Below are positions 5,886 through 5,890 of a stretch of DNA of 5,890 bases, piece after piece (position 1 is the stretch's first letter; every line of letters begins with the position of its first letter). Where the stretch lies: positions 1-5,890 of the forward strand of contig DATLGM010000223.1 of assembly GCA_035540515.1 (NCBI GenBank), read 5' to 3'. Source of the stretch: WHTG01 sp035540515 (GTDB taxonomy: Bacteria > Actinomycetota > Nitriliruptoria > Euzebyales > Egibacteraceae). A program made the position numbers and the translations under genes. Under the pieces are notes generated by a model that saw only the letters and a list, made by a program, of their open reading frames with translations, did no database searches and was not told the origin of the DNA.

Positions 5886-5890
5886 CGGTG

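Overview
The window is very GC-rich (roughly 70% by eye), has G/C-ending codons throughout, and carries five genes, all read from the minus strand and tightly packed. This composition, together with the protein types, points to a high-GC Gram-positive (Actinomycetota) chromosome; I cannot name a genus. I saw no RNA genes, insertion sequences or CRISPR arrays.

In transcription order (right to left), the window opens with an assimilatory sulfur pair. A siroheme/[4Fe-4S] sulfite reductase (5873-4143, GTG start) overlaps by an ATGA junction with an APS/PAPS reductase of the iron-sulfur type (4146-3286). Together they would reduce activated sulfate to sulfite and then sulfide. A GC-rich imperfect hairpin covers the cysH stop codon, and the 66-base gap after it holds three related short near-palindromes. 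Next is a 325-residue protein that looks like an FMN-binding split-barrel (PPOX-type) flavoprotein, apparently with two barrels (3219-2242), behind a strong ribosome binding site.

After a comparatively AT-rich 115-base gap comes the unusual part. A secreted subtilisin-like (S8) protease has a C-terminal tail of 18 tryptophans spaced exactly every five residues (frame 2079-529). Its stop codon overlaps, as GTGA, the start of a multi-pass membrane protein that runs off the left edge (532 to 1). That membrane region resembles the N-terminal sensory part of actinobacterial GGDEF/EAL (c-di-GMP) proteins, but the enzymatic part lies outside the window. The overlap suggests that the protease and the membrane protein are made together.

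The best start and signal-peptide beginning of the protease (ATG at 2126) is out of frame by one base with the rest of the gene. This is either a sequence error, a recent inactivating mutation, or an unusual expression arrangement.
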